A stretch of DNA of 64,000 nucleotides from assembly GCA_032718475.1 (NCBI GenBank), contig JAUCBJ010008427.1:93275-157274 (forward strand). Reading direction: 5' to 3'. This DNA is from Nemertoderma westbladi. Its lineage: Eukaryota; Xenacoelomorpha; Nemertodermatida; Nemertodermatidae. The notes beneath the pieces are model-generated. The model saw only the letters and a list, made by a program, of their open reading frames with translations, was not told the origin of the DNA and did no database searches. Below, piece after piece: positions 54,169-64,000 of the stretch. Every line of letters starts with the position of its first letter. The stretch's first letter is position 1. A program made the translations under genes and the position numbers.

Positions 54169-57100
54169 ATATGCTTTTTTTATTGTCCATTGATAAATTC
54201 CCCAGCAGTTAGAATTATTTCTAAGGTAATTTCTCACCACGCTTTTTACACAGTCTGTTCCAACGACATAGAAAATACTTAATGTATACAGATCACTATA
54301 CAGGTAAATATTTATTGGTATATATTTTTATAATGTATTATATATTAGATATTTACCGATAGATTTACTCAAGTCGTTTCACCGGAGCGTCCATTGTATT
54401 AGAACGCGCTGGTACATATCAATAAGCAGAAAAATAATTGGCGAAAATTGTTAGTGCTGCTTCCTAATGGATAGTCTCAGTTTCGTCTCAACCACGTTAT
54501 TCTTTGCAGTCCATCCCACTTGGGAACATCACACTATTGCCTACCGTTACCAGCCGCACCAAAGATTGTTTTACTACCTTTCGTTCAAAATGTTACTACT
54601 TTAATTTGAAATTAAAATTTAATAAACACCCAAGTTGTATAATATATAAGTTGTAGGACGAGTATTTAATAGTTATAGTAAACTAGCTACTCCTCTTGTA
54701 TAATGATAATGTTTATTCTCTTTACTTTACCTTCATGTGCAAGTCATATTGTCTGTGTTCGTTTGTTAAAACCTTTTGATCAATAATTCATGACAGATGA
54801 TTATGTATTACATTTTTTGATATTGGGCGGCTTTGCGATACACTACCTGTGTCGTATACTACGTAGCATTGGACGGGCCTTTATTTTGCGTTCATATTCA
54901 TAACACCCAACACCCCCCCCCCCCCCCCCCCCCAACCCACCCCCATCCGGGCAGCCTGAAAGTGGATTAGCTGGCCATGCAAGGATTCCAAATATGTAAC
55001 ACATTCTGAATTTCATAGCAAAATAGCTGAGATATCAGCGTTCAAATGTTGCATGGTTGAGGCTATTTTATTCTATTTTTTGTTGGAGGCTCCATTAAAA
55101 GTTAAACCATATATTTATATTTAAATCTCTCATGTAAACGGGGAATTTACACTTGCAGACAGACATCGCCCGAGCATTCCTGAGTGCAGAACTCATTCAC
55201 AACCAAGGAGTCCTAATCAACGGCAACGGCCAGGGACAATGACTTTGATTCTGAAACTATCACCAGTTTCCCAACCTGTTCTACTTTTGATTTGGAATCC
55301 ATTCTGCAGGAGAAACTCGAATGGAGCCTTCGTGCAGCAAAAGCTGCAAGCCATCTTAGCGAACAATTATAATTATACTACAGTATTGGCTAGTTATATA
55401 TTGGCTTCCGACACACACACACACACTGACACACTCACCGCCAGATTTTTAGGTATTTATAGACTATAGATGAATAGAATAACAAAAATAACACAAAATT
55501 AAATAATCTAAATGAATCTGAACATAGTCCTGGGAAGAGATAATTTTACAGTATGAATATTCGGACTGGATATTAAACGGGAGATCAATGATACAGACAG
55601 TAAACAAGATAATGAACAATTGATGAACAGCATGGACTGTGCATACCAGCAAAACAGTCGAATAGACCTAAAGCGAACAACACTGTGGAATACCCCCCCC
55701 CTTAGCGAAACCTCTTTTAGTTCTCGAGTTATCGCTGTTTTCCTGTATGACGGTCTGTCAGTCAAATTGTAAGACAGACAGACACCCGACGGACAGACAG
55801 ACAGACTAGATTACACTAAAATTTAAAACTGACATCGGAAATGAAATCAGCAACAGCAAACCCGAAAACCCCCAGAAAGTTTTAGCCTGGTGGTGTGTAT
55901 CTATCATGCCAGAAATTATTAACCAACCAGACCACAGACAGCCACTTTTGGCGGGAATGTTTAAATTTTGAAGGCAATTATCCCGGAATGAGATTTTTCA
56001 TTTTTAAAAATACAAATGTGCCATTTTTTAACCAATTTTCTTTATTTTTGGCTCATTAGAAGGGGTTTCGGTTGTTCTTTAAAAGTCAACGGTCGGAATT
56101 TTTATATTTCTGATTTTAAAGCCAATTTTTCAAATTAAAGCCAAAAATTTGTTTAAATTTACCAAATATTAAAAAAATTTGATTAATATTTATAAAAACG
56201 CTAAACAAAAACTGTTAACCGATAACTTTTGTGGAGCTCAACTCAGTATTTCGAAAAAAATTGGTTTCAGACAATTTCACCTAAAACTGAATGACTAGTA
56301 GCATTTTAACCGCAAATTTTGTTTCAATCAATGGCCGCAAGAGGGCGACTAGAAATTTGAAAATTTTTCGAAAAAACTAATGTTTGGCCATATTTTATAT
56401 GTATAAATTGTAGACATTTAAAAAAGTGTCAGGTGGGGGCGGTACTCCCTCCTTAAGTATGAAGTATGTTTCGAAGTTTTGACTCGCCACACACCACAAT
56501 GAGTTCACACAGATGACACAGCCTTTTTCTCGAATATGGAAACCAAACACAGCATCGAGTACCATACGCTGGCCATGCCATTATGGGTCTGCCCAGCCCA
56601 TCCATGCCTGTTCCCACTCCTATCTCCCGATAAATCTAAATAGCTCCATGCGGCGACTACCAATGCCTAAATGATGCAACAATCAATCCCTGATAGTTAC
56701 ACAATATCAATTAATTTCTAAACATAATCCATTAATTTCAGGTTTAACACATTAATATTGAAACAATTCACAGTTAGTACAATAATAATTTCGACATGGA
56801 AATATTTAGCAAGGTCTACTGCTAGAATAGTGATGCATTCGAGAAAAAGCAAGAACTTTTTTGAACCCTAGGCCTACTTTTGGCATTATATTGGGGACAT
56901 TTTTGGAAATTCAATTGCCTGAAATTTGAAATATTTCATCTATAGATACACGGCTTTTTGGGTTCGAAATTCGAAAGACCCGGACAATTGCGACCCATGA
57001 TTTTAGAAAAATATTTTGAGTCGCAATTATCCAGGTCGCAATTGTCCTAAGTTCAGTTGGTTTCTCTGGCTGCTGCATAGCTGTCTTGGGTAGCCCAGTG

Positions 57101-57190
57101 GAAGTGAAAGTGCAGAGAAAGGATGGCTCCATCCAATTCTAATAATTAAATATTATAATATAGTAAGTATTATTTCCAGTGTATTTTTTG
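54169..57190. other. Intergenic stretch, no firm gene
   Basis: AT-rich, with 21 C at 54913-54933, a short (CA)n near 55410-55425 and a run of GACAGACAGACA near 55770-55805. A GC-richer segment at 55160-55370 after TTTACACTTGCAG looks like a possible exon but has no recognised product. The remainder has no supportable features. Confidence 0.4.
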
Positions 57191-57198
57191 CTCATCAT

Positions 57199-57357
57199 CG
57201 TATTATACATAATCGTATTTTACATAATCGTATTTTACATAATCGTATTTTACATAATCGTATTTTACATAAACGTATTTTACATAATCGTATTTTACAT
57301 AATCGTATTTTACATAATCGTATTTTACATAATTGTATTTTACATAATTGTATTGTT
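57199..57357. repeat. 15-bp tandem repeat
   Basis: About ten units of CATAATCGTATTTTA with a few changes. The Ile/Val/Phe/Tyr frame over it is a by-product of the 15-bp unit. Confidence 0.88.
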
Positions 57358-57374
57358 ATTAATATTTTAACTTG

Positions 57375-57812
57375 TCTAGAAGTAATCGATATTAACTGTA
57401 ATAAGAGTATTCTAGAATCTAGAAGTCATCGATATTAACTGTAATAAGAGTATTCTAGAATCTAGAAGTCATCGATATTAACTGTAATAAGAGTATTCTA
57501 GAATCTAGAAGTCATCGATATTAACTGTAATAAGAGTATTCTAGAATCTAGAAGTCATCGATATTAACTGTAATAAGAGTATTCTAGAAACTAGAAGTCA
57601 TCGATATTAACTGTAATAAGAGTATTCTAGAATCTAGAAGTCATCGATATTAACTGTAATAAGAGTATTCTAGAATCTAGAAGTCATCGATATTAACAAC
57701 TGTAATAAGAGTATTCTAGAATCTAGAAGTCATCGATATTAACTGTAATAAGAGTATTCTAGAATCTAGAAGTCATCGATATTAACTGTAATAAGAGTAT
57801 TCTAGAATCTGA
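57375..57812. repeat. 43-bp tandem repeat, about 10 copies
   Basis: Units start TCTAGAAGTCATCGATATTA, spaced 43 bp (57375, 57418, ...). They are nearly identical except one unit with an extra AAC (near 57697) and one with AAACTAGAAG (near 57588). Each unit ends in TATTCTAGAA so that TCTAGA palindromes mark the joints. Confidence 0.9.
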
Positions 57813-58700
57813 GTTTGTTTTGTTCAGTAACACTTGTGGACATTAATATAGATATTTCAGTGCAAAACCCATTTATGTTATTCCCTTCACCATAACACTA
57901 CACATACAGTTGTTACACATACGGTCAGTTAATATACTCTCCTCCAGTTAATTTCTTTGATAAGGAAGAGTTCGAAATCTTTGATATTCGCTCTGCAAAT
58001 AATATAGTATAAGACATGAAATCTATGAACAAATGTTATTAAAACACATTTAAAAACGTTTATTCTGTTAAAATTATTATACCAATTTGAAATAATTGTA
58101 ATAATACCAAAATTATAAAAGTTTGGTAGCCTGAATTTTACTTTTCTTCCCAGTAAAACGAATTGACCCAGCCAGGGTATTAATTATCCAATTTATTCAC
58201 ATTCATCGCGTAATCTAGAATCAATATACATTATTATAGCAAGAAGTGGGGTCTAAGTGCAGCACGTGAAATGTATAGCTCTGGGGGGACCGCACTGCTG
58301 AAAATATTTTGTCAGACTTTGTGCTTAATCCCTGGTCTAACGGCCGAAGAAAATTTACTTTACTTTTTTTATATACAATGTTGCTCAGTTTGCACAATGT
58401 GACGGGATCAGAGGATCCCGACCGGTTTGATTTATTTACGCGTCAGCGTCACCGTGTGAATGGAAAAGAGTTTGTTGTTGTTGTTCCAATATTATTATCA
58501 ATAGAGTTCAAATATAATATATGATATAGAGTGATAGCACAGTTTGGATGTAATGACCGGTAATATGATATACAATCGGTGACGGCGGTGACGGTATTAA
58601 AGTGTCACCGTACTGCCCTAAGTGACTGAGATAACTGGACAAACAACCGGTAGCAGGACAATATATATGTATGATTAGTACACTACTACGGCCTTCGTCC
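57813..58700. other. Intergenic stretch, no gene seen
   Basis: AT-rich. A 71-codon frame at 58309-58524 shows no similarity I recognise. Ends at a C run (58713-58730). Confidence 0.4.
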
Positions 58701-58886
58701 AGTGGATACTCTCCCCCCCCCCCCCCCCCCGCTCTCATTGGCTGTTAGCCCACTTCTCGCCTCCACCTCTGTGGGAGTGCTTCCCCCCCCCCGCTGCTGT
58801 TACTTTCCCTCTCCCAAGAGGTTTGACCTATAACCTCTTTTGTGTGGCTCTTTGGGGCCGTGTGTTGTCCCCGTTATTGGGGGTGA

Positions 58887-58914
58887 TACGAGGTTGATTG
58901 TAATCAACCTCGTA
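58887..58914. other. Perfect 13-bp hairpin
   Basis: TACGAGGTTGATT and its exact inverse are separated by two bases, in the GC-rich part near the downstream end of the BEL/Pao-type element. It could be part of an LTR or a termination structure. Function unknown. Confidence 0.7.
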
Positions 58915-59199
58915 CTCCCCAATATTGCTTAAAGGCGCCACTTCCCAACTTTATGGGGTTATGTGAGGCGGAATTGAATCCGCTCACACTCCCCCCCATG
59001 CTATCTTCCCGGTGAGAATTTAGCATCAACCTCTAAGTACGCTTCAATTCCGCTGGAAACCCGATCTACTATCGGGTGTGGGGTGGAGTTCTCTTACTTG
59101 GAGTCGGCTTTCCAGGCCGCTCCCTCTGGGTATGATGTTACTACCCCTCTTTTGGTGCAACCGCAACCTATGTTGCACCAAGACATCTGGCGTCTCGGT

Positions 59200-59960
59200 T
59201 TGAGACAATTGTGGATTTCTCTCACACAATTTTTAAAAGCTCTCTCACTCAAACTCTAGCTTCTCACTCTAACTCTATCTTACTCCTCTCTCTGCTCCAC
59301 TCTAACTCCAGTCTGTCTCTCTCCCCACACCTTAATCGCACTCGTCTGCACTCTCTCTCGCATCCTAAGGCGCTAAATCTCTTATGTTACCCCTGTGCTA
59401 TCATTCTATCTTACTTACTACTTACTTCTAGCTACTTACTATCTAACTCTCTTACTACTTACTTACTAACTACTTCCTATCTAACTCTCTAATTCTACTA
59501 ACTCTAACTAGCTCTCTAACTAACTCCTACTAGACTCCTCTAAGTCTACTAACTCTCTAGCCCTCTAACTAGAACTCTCTAACTCTACCAACTCTTCTAA
59601 CTACGTGGCGCTTTCGGTGCCCACAACCCTCTCCCTAGCTACTACCTCTCTCTACTCTACGTGGCGCTTACGGTGCCCACAACCCCTCTGCTACTCGTGG
59701 CATGTCAATATACCACACTCCCTTACCCGCCGACTTCTAACGGTACCATGTACCCCTCTACTCCCGTGGTATGTCTATATACCACACTCCCTATACCCGC
59801 CGACTTCTAACGTTAACTAACTTCTAACTTTCTTACTATCTTCTAACTACTACTTACTATCTTCTACTACTTTCTGACTTTCTACTTACTATTACTTTCT
59901 TACTAACTTCTAACTTTCTTACTATCTTTTCTACTTATTTGTTATTTTATTATTTATAAT
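59200..59960. repeat. CTAACT/CTTACT-rich low-complexity tract
   Basis: Dense CTAACTCT and CTTACTATCT repeats. Two short duplicated modules are embedded: GTGGCGCTTTCGGTGCCCAC (59606 and, with one change, 59662) and TACCACACTCCCT...CCGCCGACTTCTAACG (59711 and 59780). It is open in no meaningful frame and is probably untranslated retroelement sequence. Confidence 0.65.
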
Positions 59961-60189
59961 TATTTTTAATTATTTATTTGTGTGGGAAGGGCGTCTCGCC
60001 CTCATTCCCACCCCCCTCAGTCCAAAATATTGGACGACTAAACTTCATCTAACTAGGGTCGATTCTTCCAACAGGCACTCTCCCACTGCTCCCCTTGTAG
60101 GTCCTGTAGGATTCGCCGCACTCCCTCTTCCGATTGGTTCTCCCTCTTCTGCTACCCTAAAATCGGGTCTCTCCACCACCTTCTTAAAT

Positions 60190-60345
60190 TTCTGATCTCC
60201 TGGCAGCAAAATGCCACCCTTCATCTGGTCTCCCGGCGGCAGAATGAAAGGAAATCGGAAGAATAGATAAAACAGAACGAACAATAGTAATCCTATCCCT
60301 TTCCATCCTGTCTTCTTACTCGACCTCCCCCTTGTCGGTATGCCT
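60190..60345 (-). other. Hydrophobic segment downstream of the protease region
   Basis: Minus-strand frame GIGLLLFVLFYLFFRFPFIL flanked by basic residues. It would be one membrane-spanning helix. It might be the remnant of an extra 3' gene, of a type that some BEL/Pao elements carry, brought next to gag by the pol deletion. Too short to say more. Confidence 0.35.
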
Positions 60346-60346
60346 C

Positions 60347-61816
60347 TCAACCGGACCGGCGTCTCTTCCGGACACTCCTCTGGACACTCCTCCGGACACT
60401 CCTTCCGACACTCCTCCGGACACTCCTCCGGACTACGTTGTCCTCCGGACATCTCGCCGTCCGCTCCTCCGGGTTGTCCTCCGGACATCTCGCCGTCCGC
60501 TCCTCTCCATCCCCATACCGATACTTGCTGGGACCCTTGTTCCTTCCCATTGCCTCTAAGTCTTCCGCGTCAAATCCATTCTCCTCCGCCCACTCTCCTA
60601 CTGTTACTTCCCCGTCTGGCTCATCTACCATCTCCGGTTTCTTCTCTTCGTCCTCTGCGTCTACGGTGCCTGGTAACATGCACCCTGATGTCTCCGTCAC
60701 CCTGGATGGAATCTTGGTTTTAACTGGGCCGCTAAGCGTCCATCCGAACGGCGTGAGGATCGCCGTCGGATCCCGCTGTCTGTCTTCGCCGAAGACCGTC
60801 TGCATTCTCTCGTGGGCCGTCGGGCAGTCCATTCCTACTATAATGGATACCTTCCTAACGTCCACCTCTGGTATTGAGAAATCGATACTGTCCAGGAATC
60901 TATATTGTTCGACCTCAATGTTGGTTGGTCGCCTGGCGTTGATATTTATCGACTCTATCACCTGGATGGGGTCGATGGTCGCCCCATAGTCGCATCCCGG
61001 TGCAATCGCTGATATCTTGCACCGTCCCGTCCTCATCTCCAGGACCTCATCTTTACTTGAGACGGTAGTTACCGCCATCCTATTCGGCCTCGTCTTTAGC
61101 CCTATCTCTTCGGCCACCCAATTCTCCACCAGCGTGAAGGCTGCTCCGCTGTCGACCAGCATTAATGTTGTGACTGATCGGCCGCCTCGTCCTGTTATCT
61201 TCACTGGTACTACCCCGAGTAGTACTTTCCTCTTTCTCCTTACTCCTGTCGTGCTCGTAGCCATTGTTTGGCCTCCAGTCTCATCCTCTCCTATTGCTGT
61301 TTCTCTACACTCTCCGGATCTGTGTCCTTCTACCACACATCGATGACATAGTCCGTTTGCGTCTGTGTAGGCTATACGATCTTGTTTGGGCAACGCTTGC
61401 CAGTGCTTACAACTCATGGTCTTATGGGTTCCGTCCCGATGTAATTGACATTCGAATCCTGGATTATAGCGTTCCCTGTATAGTCCTTCACGTATCGCGC
61501 GTAGGTTTATATCTACCGATTTAGTGTTTTGGTTATCTAGACTCGGCCTACTGGGTATGTTGGGATTATGTTTATTTGTGGTGTTATTTTCTTTCTGTCC
61601 CTGCCACGGTGTGGCCCTGCTCCCAGCTAACTGTGGGCTTGTAGCCCCCTGTGTGGCCGCGTGTGGTAGCGACTGTCTTACTCTCGGGAATGGATCTGCA
61701 GGATTGTGTTCGGGTTTAGGCCTGTTGTATTCGGTCTTTGGCGCCTTCCCCAAACTATCCTCACTATAGACTGGGTCTGTGATCAACTCGGCTTCGTAGT
61801 TGAGGAAGCTCGACAT
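60347..61816 (-). pseudogene. BEL/Pao Gag C-terminal and aspartic protease region, truncated pol
   Basis: An open frame of 489 codons. It begins in the Gag C terminus and has a zinc-knuckle cluster (CHRCVVEGHRSGEC). The protease active-site LMLVDSGAAFTLVE follows, then the family's GMDCPTAHE...LTPFGWTLSGP passage. The frame continues with the acidic start of the reverse-transcriptase region (ENGFDAEDLEAMGRNKG) but then turns into an Arg/Ser/Val-rich repeat derived from a 12-bp GGAGTGTCCGGA-like tract and stops. The RT core is absent. It overlaps the Gag frame by 53 bp in another phase, so a frameshift (programmed or degenerate) separates them. Confidence 0.82.
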
Positions 61817-62369
61817 TTCTTCTAGGCCCGGTTCCGCACCCTTCTTCTCCCTGAGTGGAGAAGGCGATCTTCCTCCACTTGCTCCGCAGCCAGATCGGCA
61901 GTGCCTGCGCTATCGTGGTGATGTTATTAGATGCGTTGAGTTCGTATGGCGCGTCTAGCGTCTTCAACACGATTAGCGCCTTCTCGACTTTGTTCGCAAA
62001 CGTCTTTATGCTAACGGGGTTATCCTGTAGGCCACCCGATGTTATACCCCTCAGGGTTTGCCGGATGATCTTGGCCGGGTGCCCGTACTCCCTGTCTAGC
62101 GCCCGCCATGCAGTCGTGAAGCCGCCCTCGATGCCCTGATACTGCCTCACGATGTCGTACGCTGGGCCTCCTGTATATACCTGTAGATATTTTAGGCACT
62201 CCGCCTGCGTCAAGTTCTTACTTAATATCTCGTTGCTGTACATGCGCCGAAATTGCAGGTATTCTTCCGGCCTACTTCCATCGAATTTAAATGGCTCTAC
62301 GGGTGGTAACTCGATCCTGGTCTTTAATGCATCGATTAATGTAGCCATTCCCATCGCCTGTGCTTCCAA
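61764..62369 (-). pseudogene. BEL/Pao Gag (DUF1759-like) core
   Basis: Encodes a helical Gag core with LPPVEPFKFDGSRPEEYLQF, LTQAECLKYLQ, TAWRALDREYGHPAKI and IAQALPIWLRSKWRKIAF, the pattern of the DUF1759 Gag domain found in Pao-type elements. It is open over 201 codons. The upstream part of Gag is broken. The structural particle-forming role is known from the family. Confidence 0.82.
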
Positions 62370-62628
62370 TGGGTTCGATGGATGCTGTACAGATTCTCCC
62401 GTTGGGTGCGGTCCGCCCGTCGGGCTATCTGTTGACCTCTCTCTGTCTCGGATATATCATTGGGGGTAGCGGCCCCCTCCATATTTCCGTGTCGCATGAT
62501 CTGTTCTCGTCCAGGGGGTTCGATGTTCTTATTCCTGTTTGAGTATATTGTTGATATTGTAATGGGGGAATGTCACCCTGTCCCCCCCCCCCCCCCCCCC
62601 ACCGGTATGTTTGGTACTGGGGTTGATG

Positions 62629-63520
62629 TTAATATATTGGGGCCCATACATCTATCTGCAATAACTCTCCCCTCCCCCGGATATATGTTATGTCCTTGCA
62701 TATTATAGTCATGCTGCTGTGCTGGTACCGATATAGGCCTATCCACTTCTTGCCTACCGGTATGTACTCCGCGACTTCCGGATCTAATCCCGTCGTTCGC
62801 GCTATCCTATCGCCTACACTATCTCTCCCAGCATGGCCTATAATAGTATGTGCAGTAAGGCCTACAGTATGTCCTGCAGTCTGCATGTGCCCTTCCGAAC
62901 CGAAGTTTAATCTTCTCGAATCTCGAATCTCCCCGCGACTACCGTACTCTCGATCGGCAGCTATATCCCGTCGGGAAGTTTCTCTTCGATCCCCTCTCCT
63001 GTTCTCGACTTCGTACTCGGTACGTTCTGCACCCCTCTCCTGGCGTGCGGTGCGTTTCTCCGGGGCGACGGCAATCTCCCGGAGTTCGACCCCACTGACT
63101 CCCTAACTCCACCTCTACTATCGACGGCTCGCTATCTGTCCTCGCTCTCCAGTTGCTCCTAGAAACGATTCTTCTATTATTCTCTTCACTTCTTCTCTCT
63201 TCGACCTCCCGGTTAAACTCTACTATTCTTCTTCTCTCTTCAACCTCCCGGTTAAACTCTACTATTCTTCTTCTCTCTTCTGACTGACGTCTCCCCGCTC
63301 GCCCACTCTCGGCGCTAACATCTGACTCTACTCTGTCCGGTTGGACCCTCCTGGGGATACTCGTCATCCCCCTACTATTCTCCGTCGTCGGGTGCTGCGG
63401 TTCACCTATCTCACCCTGCGCATTATCCGCCGACGCCTGTGGGACATTCTCTGCCCCCCCCCCCCTCTCGCTACTAATCTCTCGTGGTGGGGCGCCCGTA
63501 GCCCCCCCCCCCCCCCCCAC
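62629..63520 (-). pseudogene. N-terminal part of the BEL/Pao polyprotein, broken
   Basis: Two open pieces (62939-63520 and 62629-62886) lie upstream of the Gag core on the same strand. The first is charged with a 12-residue direct repeat (EERRRIVEFNREV twice) and looks coiled-coil. The second has no recognised motif. Frame changes and a C run at 62583-62600 separate them from the core. Assignment rests on position and strand. Confidence 0.5.
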
Positions 63521-64000
63521 CCGCCACTTCTTGCTTCACTACCTCTTACTTTACTTCTATGTCCCTCTTGTGGACATTCTCTGCCCCCCCTCTCTCGCCA
63601 CTAATCTTCCGTGGTGGGGCGCCCGTAGCCCCCCCCCCCCCCCCCCCACTCGCCACTTCTAACTTCACTATCTCTTACTTCACTTCTACACCCCTCTCTA
63701 GTCGACGCACTGTCTCTACTGCGGCTGGGTCTACTCACCCCCGCCTCTCCCTGTGCAACTGCGTGGCCTGGGCAGGCCCCCGTCGGGTTGGCTCACCCCC
63801 GCTACTCCCTGCCTAACTACGTGGCCTTGCAGGCTCCCGTCGGGGTCACTCACCCCCGCTACTCCCTGCGTACTAACTACGTTGCCTTGCAGGCTTCGGT
63901 TGGCCGGACCACCTGTGTCTCCTATATTATTATTAATAGCCCCGTTATCAATATTATTATTTAAATTAAATTTAAATTTTTTGTTTACCATAATGAAATT
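63520..64000. other. Upstream end of the BEL/Pao element in the window
   Basis: Contains two near-copies of a module with CATTCTCTGCCCCCC...GTGGTGGGGCGCCCGTAGCC (about 63440-63520 and 63573-63650) and three copies of a GTGGCCTTGCAGGC-type module (63760-63900). These are direct repeats of about 70-130 bp, probably leader sequence. It ends in AT-rich DNA at the window border, so the LTR is not seen. Confidence 0.5.

Larger units (their letters stand above)
58740..64000 (-). mobile_element. BEL/Pao-type LTR retrotransposon, partial, minus strand
   Basis: Gag and protease regions are recognisable on the minus strand (see separate entries). They are followed by a shortened 3' part with one hydrophobic segment and then a pyrimidine-rich stretch down to about 58740. 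No reverse transcriptase, RNase H or integrase was found, so an internal deletion removed nearly all of pol. Several poly-C runs (about 62583-62600, 63507-63519, 63631-63647) and short tandem duplications suggest decay or assembly difficulty. The upstream end and its LTR lie beyond the window. I could not define the other LTR. Confidence 0.7.

Noticed and set aside
1-64000. tRNA or rRNA genes
   Set aside because: I found no cloverleaf-like stretch with conserved A and B boxes and no rRNA core sequence by reading. A covariance search would be needed to exclude them fully.

Overview
This is a repeat-dense stretch of metazoan genomic DNA, not bacterial. The evidence is one spliced host gene with a conserved eukaryotic domain pair (CID plus RRM), GT-AG intron borders, LINE, LTR, piggyBac-, hAT- and TA-inserting transposon remains, long minisatellites and long poly-G/poly-C runs. 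Short motifs such as TAGGCCTA and ACCGGTA recur throughout. An aquatic invertebrate would fit, but the sequence alone does not let me name a phylum.

Layout. 0.2-2.6 kb: a decayed transposase-like gene split by a 297-bp gag-like fragment. 2.7-4.2 kb: a TA-flanked inverted-repeat element. 4.7-7.5 kb: a dead piggyBac transposase on the minus strand, split by a 1,478-bp reverse-transcriptase fragment. 7.9-12.4 kb: two tandem copies of one LINE, the first internally deleted. 13.0-24.3 kb: a second copy of the TA-flanked element, split by a 9.8-kb LTR element. That LTR element has 1,195-bp LTRs differing at one base by eye and a 5-bp target duplication. It encodes a single long (1,417-residue) Gag-like protein and no visible polymerase. 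25.5-42.7 kb: a nest of transposons. A CR1-like LINE is interrupted by a hAT-like element (which itself holds a CAGT-ended element) and by a second CAGT-ended element (which holds two more transposons). 42.9-43.8 kb: another hAT-like element. 44.6-50.1 kb: a SCAF4/SCAF8-type gene, the only ordinary host gene I recognise. 51.1-54.2 kb: a 3-kb, 21-bp minisatellite. 57.2-57.8 kb: two adjoining short tandem arrays. 58.7-64.0 kb: a BEL/Pao-type LTR retrotransposon on the minus strand with most of pol missing, running off the window.

The most notable signals are (1) the young Gag-only LTR element and (2) four inverted-repeat elements of very different size (0.4-7.5 kb). All four of the latter begin CAGT(A/C)GG, are each flanked by a perfect 5-bp duplication, and two of them carry the same decanucleotide array and the same small open frame. 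Insertion borders in much of the window can be resolved to the base because target duplications or uninterrupted sister copies are present, so the order of insertions can be read directly.
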